Below the pieces are notes generated by a model. The model was not told the origin of the DNA and searched no databases. It was given only the letters and a program-made list of their open reading frames with translations. From Paracoccus bogoriensis (GTDB lineage Bacteria; Pseudomonadota; Alphaproteobacteria; Rhodobacterales; Rhodobacteraceae), in contig NZ_JAHYSR010000001.1 in the NCBI RefSeq assembly GCF_019431455.1, positions 152,934 to 216,933 on the forward strand: a DNA stretch of 64,000 bases. The letters run 5' to 3'. Below are positions 41,109-51,572 of the stretch, piece after piece (position 1 is the stretch's first letter; every line of letters starts with the position of its first letter). Both the position numbers and the translations under genes were made by a program.

Positions 41109-43246
41109 GCGTCGCTGTCTTCCTCGGCTGGCGCGCCCGACGCGGCCGCGGGACGGGGCGAGGGGCGGGGTGTGTCTGCTTCCGGCGTCAGGACCGGCAC
41201 CCTGATGTTTTCTTCGCGCTCTTTCAGAGTCTGAAACTCTTCGCTGGCGCCAAGCGTGCTGACCGACAGGCCCGATCGCTCGGCGGGGGGCATGGGCGGC
41301 CCCATCACGGGTGGCAGCGGTTCGGCATCGACCGAGCGCTCGGGGCCCTTTCGTTCGGTTTCGGGCGGAATTTCGGTCACGTCGCGCGTCACGCCCGAGA
41401 CGGTGACAGGTGCGGGCAAGGGCGCGTTCTGAACCGGCCGGGCCGACAGCAGGCGGAACTCGATCCGGCGATTGGCCTCGCGGCCTTCTTCGGTCTCGTT
41501 CGAGGCGATGGGCTGGCTTTCGCCATAGCCACGCGCGGTCATGTGCGTCACGTCGATGCCTGCTTCGGCCATCGCAGTCAGGATCGCCTGTGCGCGGGCG
41601 CGCGACAGATCGGCGTTGAACGCCTCCGAGCCCTGCGAATCGGTATGGCCGCCTGCCTCGATCTGAAAATCGGCGCAATCGGCCATGATCGCCGCCAGCT
41701 GCGCCAACGTCGGCTCGGGATCGCCCGCGATCGAGGCGCGGGCGGGCTCGAAGCCGATTTCGGATTCCTGCATCACGCGGTTCAGCCGTGCCACACATTC
41801 GTCCCCATCGGGCAGTCCGAGCGACTCGTCCAGCCGCCGGTCGTAGCGGATCGAAAGCTCATAGCGCGCTCCTGCGCCCAAACGCTGCGACAGGATCCCC
41901 GAGGCGCGCCGCGTTGCCTCGGCATCCCCCGAAATCCCCGTCAAGGTCACAAGGTCCGGGGTCACGCGGACCTGTCCCGAATGCAGCACGTCCATGGCCT
42001 CGATCGCGGCGATCACACGGACAGTCCAGCCACCCGGCACGGCCTCGTCATTGCGCAGCGCAGTTTGCGTCACCGCAAAGCGCGAACGGGCAAAGCTGTC
42101 CACGGCCTCGCGCATACGGGTATCGGCGATGACGCCCCGGATCGAGACGCTGCCGCCTTCGGTCAGGGTCGCCTGGAACTCGATCCGCGCGGCTTCGTCA
42201 TCCTGATCGCGGTGGGCGATCAGGGCGAATGTCGGGGGCAGTTCGGCCTGCAACGCGGCCACGGCCCGATCAAGCGCCTGACGATCAACGCTGGCGGGCA
42301 CGTGCAGGGCGATGTCGCCATCGCTCAGCGTGACGCTGCCCGCGCCCAGGTCGGCCAGCGCCGCTATGGACAGAGCCGCAGCCTGGCCCCATTCAGCCGA
42401 AGGCGCGCCCAGCCCAAGAGTGCAAGAGGTGTTGCCGGTCATCCCCGCCTGCCGGGCTGCGTCCAGGATAAGCTGGCGCGCTGCCTCGTCATCGGCGGCG
42501 CAATTGTCGAAACGCGGCCCGTTTTCGTCGATGACGAAGCGCAGAAGAAAGGGCGCGATCACCGGGCGGGGGGCGGAAATCTCGGCCGTCAAGGTGACGC
42601 CGTCGGGGGTTGCGCGCCGCAGCAGCGTCTCAAGCCGGCTTCGCTCGGCCTCGCTGTCGGCCAGGGCGGTGACATGGACCGCCCCCGGCGTGACCGAGAT
42701 CTTGGCATTGGCAAGCGCCTGCGCGGCCCTCAGGCCCAATCGCAGCGCCTCGTTCCAACCGGGCGGCACCGGATAGTCGGCGCTTTCCATCAGGTCGGTG
42801 ATCTGAGGCGCAGCCGTTTCCAGCCGCAGGCTGCGGGTCAGCGCGGTCCGATCCGTCGCGACCGGCACCAGCCCGATCAGCGAGATGCCCTGATCGCCGC
42901 GCAAAAGCTCCAGCTTGAACTCGGGCGGGGTCATCGCCTCAAGGGCGGCCACGCTCATGGCGTCGCGGATGCGCGAGGGGTCCACGACGCTGGCGGCCTC
43001 GGTCGTGGCGCGAAAGCGGTCCAGTTCTGACGGCGCGGTGCCCGACAGCTCGACCAGCAGCCCGTCGGTCGCCACCTCGACCCAGTCAAGGCCCGCCCGG
43101 GACAGCGTTTCATCCACCTCGGCGGCCGAGCGAGTCTCGATGAAGGTTGCGGCGGCCTGCGCGCCCCACCAGCACAGCCCGCCCGACCCGGCCAGAACGG
43201 CAAGGGTGGCAAGCGAGGTGGTCAGGCGGCGGCGCAGGCTGGGCAT
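41105..43246 (-). CDS. Large OmpA-family envelope protein with BON-like repeats
   Basis: 713 aa from ATG 43246; a TTG 11 codons upstream is less likely. Signal-anchor near residues 8-35 (LATLAVLAGSGGLCWWGAQAAATF), then a ~450-residue region with repeated alternating beta and helix units reminiscent of BON-like lipid-binding modules, then an OmpA-like peptidoglycan-binding domain near residues 540-610 (GGHTDSQGSEAFNADLSRARAQ, ARGYGESQPIASNETEEGREANRRIEF). The C-terminal 80 residues are proline-rich and low complexity. Likely links envelope to peptidoglycan. The middle assignment is weak. Confidence 0.8.
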   Translation of the reverse strand: MPSLRRRLTTSLATLAVLAGSGGLCWWGAQAAATFIETRSAAEVDETLSRAGLDWVEVATDGLLVELSGTAPSELDRFRATTEAASVVDPSRIRDAMSVAALEAMTPPEFKLELLRGDQGISLIGLVPVATDRTALTRSLRLETAAPQITDLMESADYPVPPGWNEALRLGLRAAQALANAKISVTPGAVHVTALADSEAERSRLETLLRRATPDGVTLTAEISAPRPVIAPFLLRFVIDENGPRFDNCAADDEAARQLILDAARQAGMTGNTSCTLGLGAPSAEWGQAAALSIAALADLGAGSVTLSDGDIALHVPASVDRQALDRAVAALQAELPPTFALIAHRDQDDEAARIEFQATLTEGGSVSIRGVIADTRMREAVDSFARSRFAVTQTALRNDEAVPGGWTVRVIAAIEAMDVLHSGQVRVTPDLVTLTGISGDAEATRRASGILSQRLGAGARYELSIRYDRRLDESLGLPDGDECVARLNRVMQESEIGFEPARASIAGDPEPTLAQLAAIMADCADFQIEAGGHTDSQGSEAFNADLSRARAQAILTAMAEAGIDVTHMTARGYGESQPIASNETEEGREANRRIEFRLLSARPVQNAPLPAPVTVSGVTRDVTEIPPETERKGPERSVDAEPLPPVMGPPMPPAERSGLSVSTLGASEEFQTLKEREENIRVPVLTPEADTPRPSPRPAAASGAPAEEDSDA

Positions 43247-43308
43247 GAGGATATCCTGATCGCTGTTGCAAACGCGCAACGTCTAGTCGCCGGTCGGCCC
43301 TGGCGCAA

Positions 43309-44247
43309 TCAGACCAGCCCTGCCACGGCAAGAAACAGCGCAAGGATCAGCCCCGCATCGCGGTTCGACCGGAACAGGTGCAGGCAGATATCCCCCCGTT
43401 CAGGCTGGAATTTTTGCAGTTGCCAGGCCAGGTGCAACCCGAAGCCCGCCAGTCCGGTCAGGGCGATCAACTGATTGCGACCCTCCCACAGGATCGCCAC
43501 GGCCATCACCGCGACCGAGGCCAGAGCGAATCCCGCAAGGATGCGCGGGCTGTTCTCGGCGAACAGGCGCGCGGTGGATTTCACGCCGATCAGCGCGTCG
43601 TCCTCGGCATCCTGGTGGGCGTAGATCGTGTCGTAGAACACCGTCCAGGCGATGGCCGCGACCCAGGCAATGACAGGGGCCGGGTCCAGCCGCCCCATAT
43701 GCGCGGCATAGGCCAGCATCACGCCCCAATTGAAGGCCAGCCCCAGAAAGATCTGCGGCCACCAGGTAAAGCGCTTGGCGAAGGGATAGATCGCCACCAA
43801 GGCCAGCGAGGCGACCCCCATCCAGATCGCCGCCGGACCCAGCGTCAGCAGGATCGCCAGCCCCAGAAGGCATTGTGCGACCAGCCAGATCAGCGCCCCG
43901 CGCAGGCTGATCTGCCCCGAGGGCAGGGGCCGGGACCGTGTGCGCGCCACCTGGGCGTCGATATGGCGGTCGGTGATGTCGTTCCAGGTGCAACCCGCCC
44001 CGCGCATCACAAGGGCGCCGATCGCACAAGCGACCGCGATCCACAGGTCGAACCAGCGCGGCGCATCGGCCATCATGGCCAGCCCGATCCCCCACCAGCA
44101 GGGGATCAGCAGCAGCCATGTCCCGATGGGCCGGTCCGCGCGGCTCAGCCGCAGCCAGGGCCGTATCGCGGGTGGCGCGTGGCGGTCCACCCAGTTGCCC
44201 GGCGGAGCATCCGCCACGACATCTGGTCTTTCGCCCCGGTTTTGCAT
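43309..44247 (-). CDS. ubiA: 4-hydroxybenzoate polyprenyltransferase
   Basis: Attaches the polyprenyl tail to 4-hydroxybenzoate, first membrane step of ubiquinone synthesis. 312 aa, about nine transmembrane helices. The two Mg2+-binding aspartate motifs are present: NDITDRHIDAQVARTRSRPLPSG near residue 90 and DTIYAHQDAEDD near 210. The N-terminus has an extra hydrophilic 30 residues. 62 bp from the OmpA-like start on the same strand; divergent from rsmE with a 14-bp gap. Confidence 0.95.
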   Translation of the reverse strand: MQNRGERPDVVADAPPGNWVDRHAPPAIRPWLRLSRADRPIGTWLLLIPCWWGIGLAMMADAPRWFDLWIAVACAIGALVMRGAGCTWNDITDRHIDAQVARTRSRPLPSGQISLRGALIWLVAQCLLGLAILLTLGPAAIWMGVASLALVAIYPFAKRFTWWPQIFLGLAFNWGVMLAYAAHMGRLDPAPVIAWVAAIAWTVFYDTIYAHQDAEDDALIGVKSTARLFAENSPRILAGFALASVAVMAVAILWEGRNQLIALTGLAGFGLHLAWQLQKFQPERGDICLHLFRSNRDAGLILALFLAVAGLV

Positions 44248-44261
44248 AGCGTCGCCCCATC

Positions 44262-44987
44262 ATGGCAAGGATCAGGCTGTTCATAGATCACCCCCTGTCC
44301 AAGGGACAAGCCGTGCCGCTGGATGCGGCGCAGGCGCATTACCTGTCGGGCGTCATGCGGCTGCGCGCGGGGCAAGACATCACCGTGTTCAACGGCCGTG
44401 ACGGCGCCTGGTCGGCGCGGTTGGACGAGGCCGGCAAGCGCGGCGGCATCCTCACCGCGCTGGAACAGACCGGCCCGCAGCGCGATCCGCCCGACCTGTG
44501 GCTGCTTTTTGCGCCGATCAAGAAGGCGCGCACCGATTTCATCGTCGAGAAGGCGACCGAGCTGGGCGCCGCGCGCATCCTGCCCGTGCAGACCGACCAC
44601 ACCAATTCCGAGCGCATCCGGCAGGACCGTCTGCAGGCCCATGCCATCGAGGCGGCCGAGCAATGCGGCGGCACCTTCGTTCCGGAAGTGACCGAATTGG
44701 CGCCCCTGTCGCGGCTGCTGGAGGGGTGGGATCCGGCGCGCCGCATCCTTTGGGCCGACGAGGCGCGGGTGGGCGCCGCCCAAGCCTTGGCCGGGTTGCC
44801 GCGCGGTCCCTGGGCCATCCTGGTCGGGCCCGAAGGCGGCTTTTCCGCCGCCGAGCGCAAGCGCCTGTCCTCGCTGCCTTTCGTGACGCCCGTCAGCCTG
44901 GGCCCGCGAATCCTGCGCGCCGATACGGCCGCTGTGGCGGCGCTGGCGCTGTGGCAGGCGGCCCTGGGCGACTGGATGGACGCCTGA
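44262..44987 (+). CDS. rsmE: 16S rRNA (uracil-1498-N3)-methyltransferase
   Basis: SPOUT-class SAM methyltransferase modifying U1498 of 16S rRNA. 241 aa. N-terminal PUA-like domain (RIRLFIDHPLSKGQAVPLDAAQAHYLSGVMRL), and C-terminal knot with LVGPEGGFSAAE near residue 190 and SLGPRILRADTAAVAALA. Divergent from ubiA, 14 bp apart. Confidence 0.95.
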   Translation: MARIRLFIDHPLSKGQAVPLDAAQAHYLSGVMRLRAGQDITVFNGRDGAWSARLDEAGKRGGILTALEQTGPQRDPPDLWLLFAPIKKARTDFIVEKATELGAARILPVQTDHTNSERIRQDRLQAHAIEAAEQCGGTFVPEVTELAPLSRLLEGWDPARRILWADEARVGAAQALAGLPRGPWAILVGPEGGFSAAERKRLSSLPFVTPVSLGPRILRADTAAVAALALWQAALGDWMDA

Positions 44988-45041
44988 AACGGCGGATTGT
45001 CGTGTATTCTGGCGGAATGACGAGGCTATGCTGCGTTTGCA

Positions 45042-45058
45042 CATGCAGAAAGTGCATG
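45042..45058. promoter_or_regulatory. Short inverted repeat upstream of the DUF1127 gene
   Basis: CATGCA-gaaag-TGCATG about 100 bp upstream of the DUF1127 start, in the 172-bp gap after rsmE. Could be a regulator site; no regulator is identified. Confidence 0.3.
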
Positions 45059-45159
45059 GCGGGAATGACTCTTTCGCGCCTAGTCTTTGCGCTCTGCCCG
45101 AATTATCTGCGCCTTGTCCGAAAACTGCCCGTTGACGGGGCAATCTGCTAACAGGTGAC

Positions 45160-45357
45160 ATGATGTCGATGATCGAAGCGAACCGCACCGGCACGTCTGC
45201 CGGAGGCGTGGGGATTGTCGCGCGCATCATTGCGCTGGTGGCTCGCTGGCGCGAAGCCCGCGTGACCCGCCGCGAACTGAACCGCCTGTCGGATCGCGAG
45301 CTGGACGATATCGGTCTGTGCCGCGCTGACATCGAGCGGATCGCGCGCGGTTTCTGA
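45160..45357 (+). CDS. DUF1127 family small basic protein
   Basis: 65 aa from ATG 45160; ATG 45163 is also possible and better spaced from AGG. The C-terminal half RREARVTRRELNRLSDRELDDIGLCRADIERIARGF-like segment matches DUF1127, an RNA-associated short domain in alphaproteobacteria linked to RNA metabolism and phosphate or stress responses. Followed by a strong terminator. Function in this organism unknown. Confidence 0.88.
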   Translation: MMSMIEANRTGTSAGGVGIVARIIALVARWREARVTRRELNRLSDRELDDIGLCRADIERIARGF

Positions 45358-45393
45358 ACCCCACGCGCCTGAGGCCCACTCGCCTGACGAACG

Positions 45394-45425
45394 AACCCCC
45401 GAAGCCATGGCAGCGGGGGTTTTTT
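45394..45425. terminator. Terminator between the DUF1127 gene and prmA
   Basis: Stem AACCCCCG/CGGGGGTT around a 12-nt loop with inner CC/GG pairing, then a run of six T. It serves the DUF1127 gene; on the minus strand it follows prmA and could also serve it. Confidence 0.85.
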
Positions 45426-45441
45426 CATGCCCGCGGGCGGC

Positions 45442-46311
45442 TCAGCCGCGCGTCATCACCAGCGTGGTCCAGTCGCCCAGATCGCGGCGGTCCGGTCGGA
45501 CAAAGCCCGCCTTTGCGTAAGCGGCGGCGACCTCGTCGGCCTGCGTCGTCAGGATGCCCGACATGACGACACGCCCGCCCGCCGCGACATGGCGGGCCAT
45601 GTCGGGGGCCAGATCAATCAGTGGCTGCTTGAGGATATTGGCCAGAACCAGGTCATAGGGCGCGGCCTGGTACAGGATCGGGTGGTCGAAACCCGCAGCC
45701 TCCAGACATTCGACACGGCCCAGCAGGCCGTTTGCGATGACATTCGCCGCCGCCACATCCACCGCCACCGGGTCGATGTCGCTGGCCAGCACCGTTACCG
45801 GCCACAAACGCGCGGCCGCCATCGCCAGGACCGCCGTGCCGCAGCCGATATCGGCGATGCGTCTGGCCTGAAATCCCTCGCGCTCCAGCCGGTCCAGTGC
45901 CTCAAGACAGCCCTTGGTAGTGTCGTGATGTCCGGTGCCGAAGGCCATTGCGGCCTCGATGCACAGGGCCTCGACGCCTTCGGGGACGCTGTCGGCATCA
46001 TGGCTGCCATGGACATGGAAGCGCCCCGCGCGCACCGGGGTCAGTTCGCGCCTGACATGGGCGACCCAGTCAACTTCGGGCAGTTCCGAGATGGTGAAGG
46101 GCTGCGCCCCATGCGCCGCAGCCAGCAGCGCCAGCGCAATCTCGTCGGGGGCTTCGGTGAAATAGGCGCCGACCTCCCAGAGCTGGCTGCCATCCTCGAT
46201 CTCGAAGACGCCTGTGCCGACGGGTTCGGGGGTCAGATCCTCGCAGGCCTCGGCCAGGGCTTCGGCGGCCTCGCGGCCGGGCAGATGGGTCAGCGCGGTA
46301 TAGGTGGGCAT
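45442..46311 (-). CDS. prmA: Ribosomal protein L11 methyltransferase
   Basis: Trimethylates several positions on ribosomal protein L11. 289 aa from ATG 46311; an earlier in-frame start lies inside msrA. N-terminal L11-recognition domain and a class I SAM domain with motif ADIGCGTAVLAMAAARLW near residue 157. Its start overlaps the stop of msrA by one base, so it is translationally coupled to msrA. Confidence 0.94.
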   Translation of the reverse strand: MPTYTALTHLPGREAAEALAEACEDLTPEPVGTGVFEIEDGSQLWEVGAYFTEAPDEIALALLAAAHGAQPFTISELPEVDWVAHVRRELTPVRAGRFHVHGSHDADSVPEGVEALCIEAAMAFGTGHHDTTKGCLEALDRLEREGFQARRIADIGCGTAVLAMAAARLWPVTVLASDIDPVAVDVAAANVIANGLLGRVECLEAAGFDHPILYQAAPYDLVLANILKQPLIDLAPDMARHVAAGGRVVMSGILTTQADEVAAAYAKAGFVRPDRRDLGDWTTLVMTRG

Positions 46312-46886
46312 CAGGTCGGGTCCGGGTTGGGGATGCTGGCCTCTACCCCGGTGCCTTTCAGCCCGCAATAACCATCGGGGTTCTTGTGCAGATATTGCTG
46401 ATGCGCCTCATGCGCGGGCCAGAAGGGGGCGGCCTCGATAATCTCGGTCGTGATGGCACCATGACCGTTCACGGCGAGGCGGTTGCCGTAATCCGTGCGC
46501 GAGGCCTCGGCGGCGGCGCGCTGGCTGTCGTTGAACACCATGATCAGGCTACGATACTGGCTGCCGATATCGTTGCCCTGCCGGTTGCCCTGCGTCGGGT
46601 CGTGATTTTCCCAGAACAGTTGCAGCAGGTGATCATAGCTGATCAGCGAACTGTCATAGATGATCCGCACCACCTCGGCATGGCCGGTATCGCCGCGCTT
46701 GACCTGATCATAGGTCGGGTTCTGAACCGTGCCGCCGGCAAAGCCCACCTCGGTCAGCCAGACGCCGTTCTGTTGCCAGAACAGGCGCTCGACACCCCAA
46801 TAGCAGCCCATGCCGAAGATTGCCTGATCGTGTCCCGGCGGCACGGCGGCGCCCAGGGGGCGGTGAAAGATCGCGTGGTCGGTCAT
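46311..46886 (-). CDS. msrA: Peptide-methionine (S)-S-oxide reductase
   Basis: Repairs the S-form of methionine sulfoxide in proteins. 191 aa from ATG 46886, chosen because AAAGGGA lies 6 nt upstream; ATG 46901 adds five residues. Catalytic C28 in GMGCYWGVE, with [28 protein letters not shown] downstream. Overlaps prmA by one base. Confidence 0.95.
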   Translation of the reverse strand: MTDHAIFHRPLGAAVPPGHDQAIFGMGCYWGVERLFWQQNGVWLTEVGFAGGTVQNPTYDQVKRGDTGHAEVVRIIYDSSLISYDHLLQLFWENHDPTQGNRQGNDIGSQYRSLIMVFNDSQRAAAEASRTDYGNRLAVNGHGAITTEIIEAAPFWPAHEAHQQYLHKNPDGYCGLKGTGVEASIPNPDPT

Positions 46887-46957
46887 GCTGGTCCCTTTCA
46901 TCTGGGCTTTCGGGTCGGGAAACGCCCATGGCGGGCATCGGGTTCAGACAGGCGGGC

Positions 46958-47892
<935 letters not shown>

Positions 47893-47896
<4 letters not shown>

Positions 47897-48588
47897 CCTC
47901 TCAGGCGCGCCAGCAGGACCAGCCGCAGCACCTGCCCGAAGAACCGCAAGAGGTCGGTGCCATGCGCCGGAGAGAAACGCCCCGTATCCGCGCTGCCCAT
48001 CAGCAGCAGTGCACGCGGACGGCGCGCGCCCAGATCCAGCGGCAGAAGCGCCTCGGAGGCGACGGCGCGGCCGTGGATGGGCTGGGTGATGGGCGAGGCC
48101 CTGCGCAGCACGATGTCGTCGCCACGCGGGGCGCGCCGGCCCGCCGCGACGATCCTGTCCACCGCACCCGGAGGCGCGATATGGACATCTTCGGGCAGAC
48201 GGGCCATTGGCGGCTCGGCCTCGACCAGAAGGCGCAAGGTCTCGATCCGCAGGATGGGGGCGATGTCGGATTGCAGGCAGCCGACCAGATCGTCCAGATC
48301 GGCGGTCTCCAGCAGGCCGATCACCGCGCGGTGGATGATCGCGACGCCGTTCTGATTCTCGAACGCGGCGGCGATCACCCCGTCATGGGTGATTTCCAGA
48401 CGGTTCAGCCGATCCTCCAGCGCCTGCATGGCGCGGGCGCGGATGTCGATGACATTCTCGCCCATCTGCGCGCGCTCGGCGCCCAGAAGGGCACGCATCA
48501 CTTCGCGGTCGTCGAGGATCGCCCCCGGATCGGCCAGAAGCCGGTCGCGGAGTTCGGACGAAAGCCCCGCCGATGGTTCGGTGCTCAT
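47893..48588 (-). CDS. DUF484 family protein
   Basis: 231 aa from ATG 48588 with AAGGGG about 6 nt upstream. DUF484 is a GAF-like family found immediately upstream of xerC in many proteobacteria. Here the segment [36 protein letters not shown] near the N-terminus and a GAF-like C-terminal half ending in [26 protein letters not shown] are visible. Overlaps xerC by 4 nt. Role unknown; linked to dimer resolution by context only. Confidence 0.88.
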
Positions 48589-48605
48589 GCGCGCCCCTTT
48601 GCGGT

Positions 48606-49259
48606 TCAGAGGATCTTCTGGCCGGTCTTGGCCCAATCGGCATTGAACTGCTCAAGCCCCTTGTCGGTCAAGACGTGGTTGGCCATCGCCTTGATGACCG
48701 AGGGCGGCGCGGTGATCACGTCGGCGCCAATCCTGGCGGCCTCGACGACGTGGTTCACGCTGCGGATCGACGCGGCCAGGATCTGGGTCTCGAAGCCGTA
48801 ATTGTCGTAGATCTCGCGAATGTCCGCGATCAGGTCCAGGCCGTCCAGGTGGATGTCGTCCAGGCGCCCGATGAAGGGGCTGATGAAGGTCGCACCGGCC
48901 TTGGCGGCCAGGATCGCCTGCGCCGGGCTGAAGCACAGCGTGACATTGACCATGTGCCCGTCATCGGACAGGGCGCGGCAGGCTTTCAGCCCGTCCCAGG
49001 TCAGTGGCACCTTGACGGTGATGTTGCTGGCGATCTGCGCCAGATGCTTGCCCTCGCGGATCATGCCCTCGGCATCCGGGGCGACGACCTCGGCCGAAAC
49101 CGGGCCGGGGACCAGTTCGCAGATCTCGCGGGTGACTTCCGCGATGTCGCGGCCCGCCTTGAGGATCAGCGAGGGGTTGGTGGTCACGCCATCCACCATG
49201 CCCAGTTCGTGCAATTCGCGGATGGCGGCGATATCGGCAGTATCGACGAAGAATTTCAT
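48606..49259 (-). CDS. Transaldolase-like fructose-6-phosphate aldolase
   Basis: 217 aa TIM-barrel transaldolase of the short (FSA/TalC) class, forming or cleaving fructose 6-phosphate or sedoheptulose 7-phosphate. Schiff-base Lys83 in NITVKVPLT, phosphate-binding [29 protein letters not shown] and the C-terminal [19 protein letters not shown]. Starts at ATG 49259 ([16 protein letters not shown]), 17 bp upstream of the DUF484 start on the same strand. Length matches FSA rather than classical TalB. Confidence 0.93.
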   Translation of the reverse strand: MKFFVDTADIAAIRELHELGMVDGVTTNPSLILKAGRDIAEVTREICELVPGPVSAEVVAPDAEGMIREGKHLAQIASNITVKVPLTWDGLKACRALSDDGHMVNVTLCFSPAQAILAAKAGATFISPFIGRLDDIHLDGLDLIADIREIYDNYGFETQILAASIRSVNHVVEAARIGADVITAPPSVIKAMANHVLTDKGLEQFNADWAKTGQKIL

Positions 49260-49364
49260 GCCCGTCTCCTCTGGTGCGGTTCGACAGGGTGATAGCGCAG
49301 AAACCGGCCCGCCGGAAGGGGCGCCCCCTTGCAAGCCGTGCGATGCGTCGTCTTTATCGCGGCG

Positions 49365-51566
49365 ATGGATCAGGTGTTCCCGTTCTTTCCGCCCCGCGCC
49401 CGCATCGCCGTCCTCACGGTCGAGCCGGTGGGCGTGCTGGACTACCTTGCCCCCGAGGGCGGCGTGCGGCTGGGTCAGCTTGTGCTGGTGCCTCTGGGGC
49501 CGCGCCGCGTGCTGGGTCTGGTCTGGGGCGAGGGCATGGGCGATTTCGACCTGGCCAAGCTGCGCCCGGTGGCGCGGGTGTTGGATGCGGCGCCCTTCGA
49601 CGCGCGGTTCCGCGAATTCCTGACACGGGCGGCGGATTACACGCTGACCCCGCCGCCGCTGATGCTGCGCATGGCGACCCGCGCGCCCGATCTGGACCAG
49701 CCGCCCGCCGCGCGGCGCGTGATCGTTCCGGGCGGTCGGCCGGTCGCCCGCCAGACCCCGGCGCGGGCGCGCGTGATGCAGGTCATGGCCGATCACGGCG
49801 GCGCCAGCTTCGCGGCATCCGAACTGGCGGGCCTGGCGGGGGTGGGCGTCTCGGTCGTCAAGGGGCTGGTCGCCCAAGGCGCGCTGGCCGAGATCGAGGC
49901 CCCGCGCGACGCGCCCTATCCCCGCCTTGACCCCACGCTGCCCGGCAAACCCCTGGACGCCGACCAGCAGGCCGCCGCCAATGCCTTGCGCGCCGCGATC
50001 CGCGCAGGGGGCTACGGCACGACGCTTCTGCGCGGCGTCACCGGATCGGGCAAGACCGAGGTCTATCTAGAAGCCGTCGCCGAAACCCTGCGCGCGGGCC
50101 GGCAGGCGCTGGTCCTGCTGCCCGAGATCGCGCTGTCGGCCGAGTTCCTCGACCGGGTCGAGGCGCGGTTCGGCGCGCGTCCCGGCGAATGGCACAGCGG
50201 CATCACCCGGACCGAGCGGCGACGGCTGTGGCACATGGCCGGGCGCGGCGAGGTGCAGCTTGTCGTCGGCGCGCGTTCGGCGCTGTTCCTGCCCTTTGCC
50301 GATCTGGGGCTGATTGTCGTCGATGAGGAACATGACAGCAGCTACAAACAGGAAGATATCGTCTTTTACAGCGCCCGCGACATGGCGGTGCTGCGCGCCT
50401 CGATCACCGGCGCGCAGGTGGTCCTGGCCTCGGCCACGCCCTCGCTGGAAAGCTGGGTCAACGCGGCCTCGGGCAAATATCGCAGGCTGGATCTGCGCTC
50501 GCGCCATGGCACGGCCGAGTTGCCCGAGATGCGCGCCATCGACCTGCGCGCCGAGGCGATGGAGACCGGACGCTGGATCTCGCCCACGCTGGTCCGCGCG
50601 GTCGAGGCGCGGCTGGCATGTGGCGAACAATCGCTGTTGTTCCTGAACCGGCGGGGCTTTGCGCCCGTCACCGTCTGCCGCGCTTGCGGCGAGCAGATCG
50701 GCTGCCACCAATGCGACGCGCGCATGGTCGAACATCGCTTCCAGAACCGCATGGTCTGCCATCAATGCGGCGAGACGCGGCCCATCCCGACCGCCTGCCC
50801 CTCATGCGGCGTCGAGGGCAAGCTGGCCCCCATCGGACCCGGCGTCGAGCGCATTGCCGAAGAAGTCGCCGCCCGTTTCCCGGATGCCCGCGCCCAGATC
50901 CTGTCCTCGGACCTGTTCCATTCGGCCCGCGCGCTGAAGGAAACCATCGCCCGGATCGCGGCAGGCGAGGCGGATATCATCATCGGCACGCAGATCGTCG
51001 CCAAGGGGCACAACTTTCCGCGCCTGACGCTGGTGGGGGTGATCGACGCGGATCTGGGCCTTCAGGGCGCGGACCTGCGCGCGGCGGAACGCAGCTTTCA
51101 ACTGATGCGGCAGGTCGCGGGCCGGGCAGGCAGGCAGGCAGGTGCAGCGCCGGGGCTGGCGCTGCTGCAAACCCATCAGCCCGACCACCCGGTGATCCGC
51201 GCGATCCTGTCGGGCGAGGACGAGCGCTTCTGGAACGCCGAGGCCGAGGCGCGTCAGGCCGCAGCCATGCCGCCTTTCGGTCGGCTGGCCGGGGTGATCC
51301 TGTCCCATCCCGACCCGGCCATCGTCGCCAATTTCGCGCGCGCGCTGGCGGGGCGGGCCGCGCCGCTGGCCGGGATCGGGGCGGATCTCTGGGGGCCGGC
51401 CCCTGCGCCGATTGCGCGGGTCAGAGGCCGTCACCGGGTTCGGATGCTGATCCGCGCGCCGCGCCAGGCGCCCTTGCAGGCCGCCATTGCGGATTGGCTT
51501 GAGGGCGTGAAACTGCCGCCGAACCTGCGACTGTCGGTCGATATCGACCCGCAGAGCTTTCTCTAG
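49365..51566 (+). CDS. priA: Primosomal protein N' (replication restart helicase)
   Basis: Restarts stalled replication forks. 733 aa from ATG 49365; a TTG at 49329 is unlikely. Walker [13 protein letters not shown] near residue 225, DEAH-box-like [14 protein letters not shown], and the zinc-binding insertion with eight cysteines ([13 protein letters not shown] and [19 protein letters not shown]), followed by the C-terminal helicase motifs including QVAGRAGR. Divergent from the transaldolase; its end nearly touches the convergent lytic transglycosylase (6-bp gap). Confidence 0.95.
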   Translation: MDQVFPFFPPRARIAVLTVEPVGVLDYLAPEGGVRLGQLVLVPLGPRRVLGLVWGEGMGDFDLAKLRPVARVLDAAPFDARFREFLTRAADYTLTPPPLMLRMATRAPDLDQPPAARRVIVPGGRPVARQTPARARVMQVMADHGGASFAASELAGLAGVGVSVVKGLVAQGALAEIEAPRDAPYPRLDPTLPGKPLDADQQAAANALRAAIRAGGYGTTLLRGVTGSGKTEVYLEAVAETLRAGRQALVLLPEIALSAEFLDRVEARFGARPGEWHSGITRTERRRLWHMAGRGEVQLVVGARSALFLPFADLGLIVVDEEHDSSYKQEDIVFYSARDMAVLRASITGAQVVLASATPSLESWVNAASGKYRRLDLRSRHGTAELPEMRAIDLRAEAMETGRWISPTLVRAVEARLACGEQSLLFLNRRGFAPVTVCRACGEQIGCHQCDARMVEHRFQNRMVCHQCGETRPIPTACPSCGVEGKLAPIGPGVERIAEEVAARFPDARAQILSSDLFHSARALKETIARIAAGEADIIIGTQIVAKGHNFPRLTLVGVIDADLGLQGADLRAAERSFQLMRQVAGRAGRQAGAAPGLALLQTHQPDHPVIRAILSGEDERFWNAEAEARQAAAMPPFGRLAGVILSHPDPAIVANFARALAGRAAPLAGIGADLWGPAPAPIARVRGRHRVRMLIRAPRQAPLQAAIADWLEGVKLPPNLRLSVDIDPQSFL

Positions 51567-51572
51567 CCGCTC

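Noticed and set aside
45018..45151. A cysteine-rich 44-codon frame (start MTRLCCVCTCRKC) before the DUF1127 gene
   Set aside because: No ribosome-binding site of note and no family; it overlaps the probable promoter and inverted repeat, so I treat it as chance.
45640..45665. GAGGATATTGG resembling the repeat core, inside prmA
   Set aside because: It lacks the hairpin and the CAAGGCAA tail and lies in a well-conserved prmA codon context, so it is a chance match.
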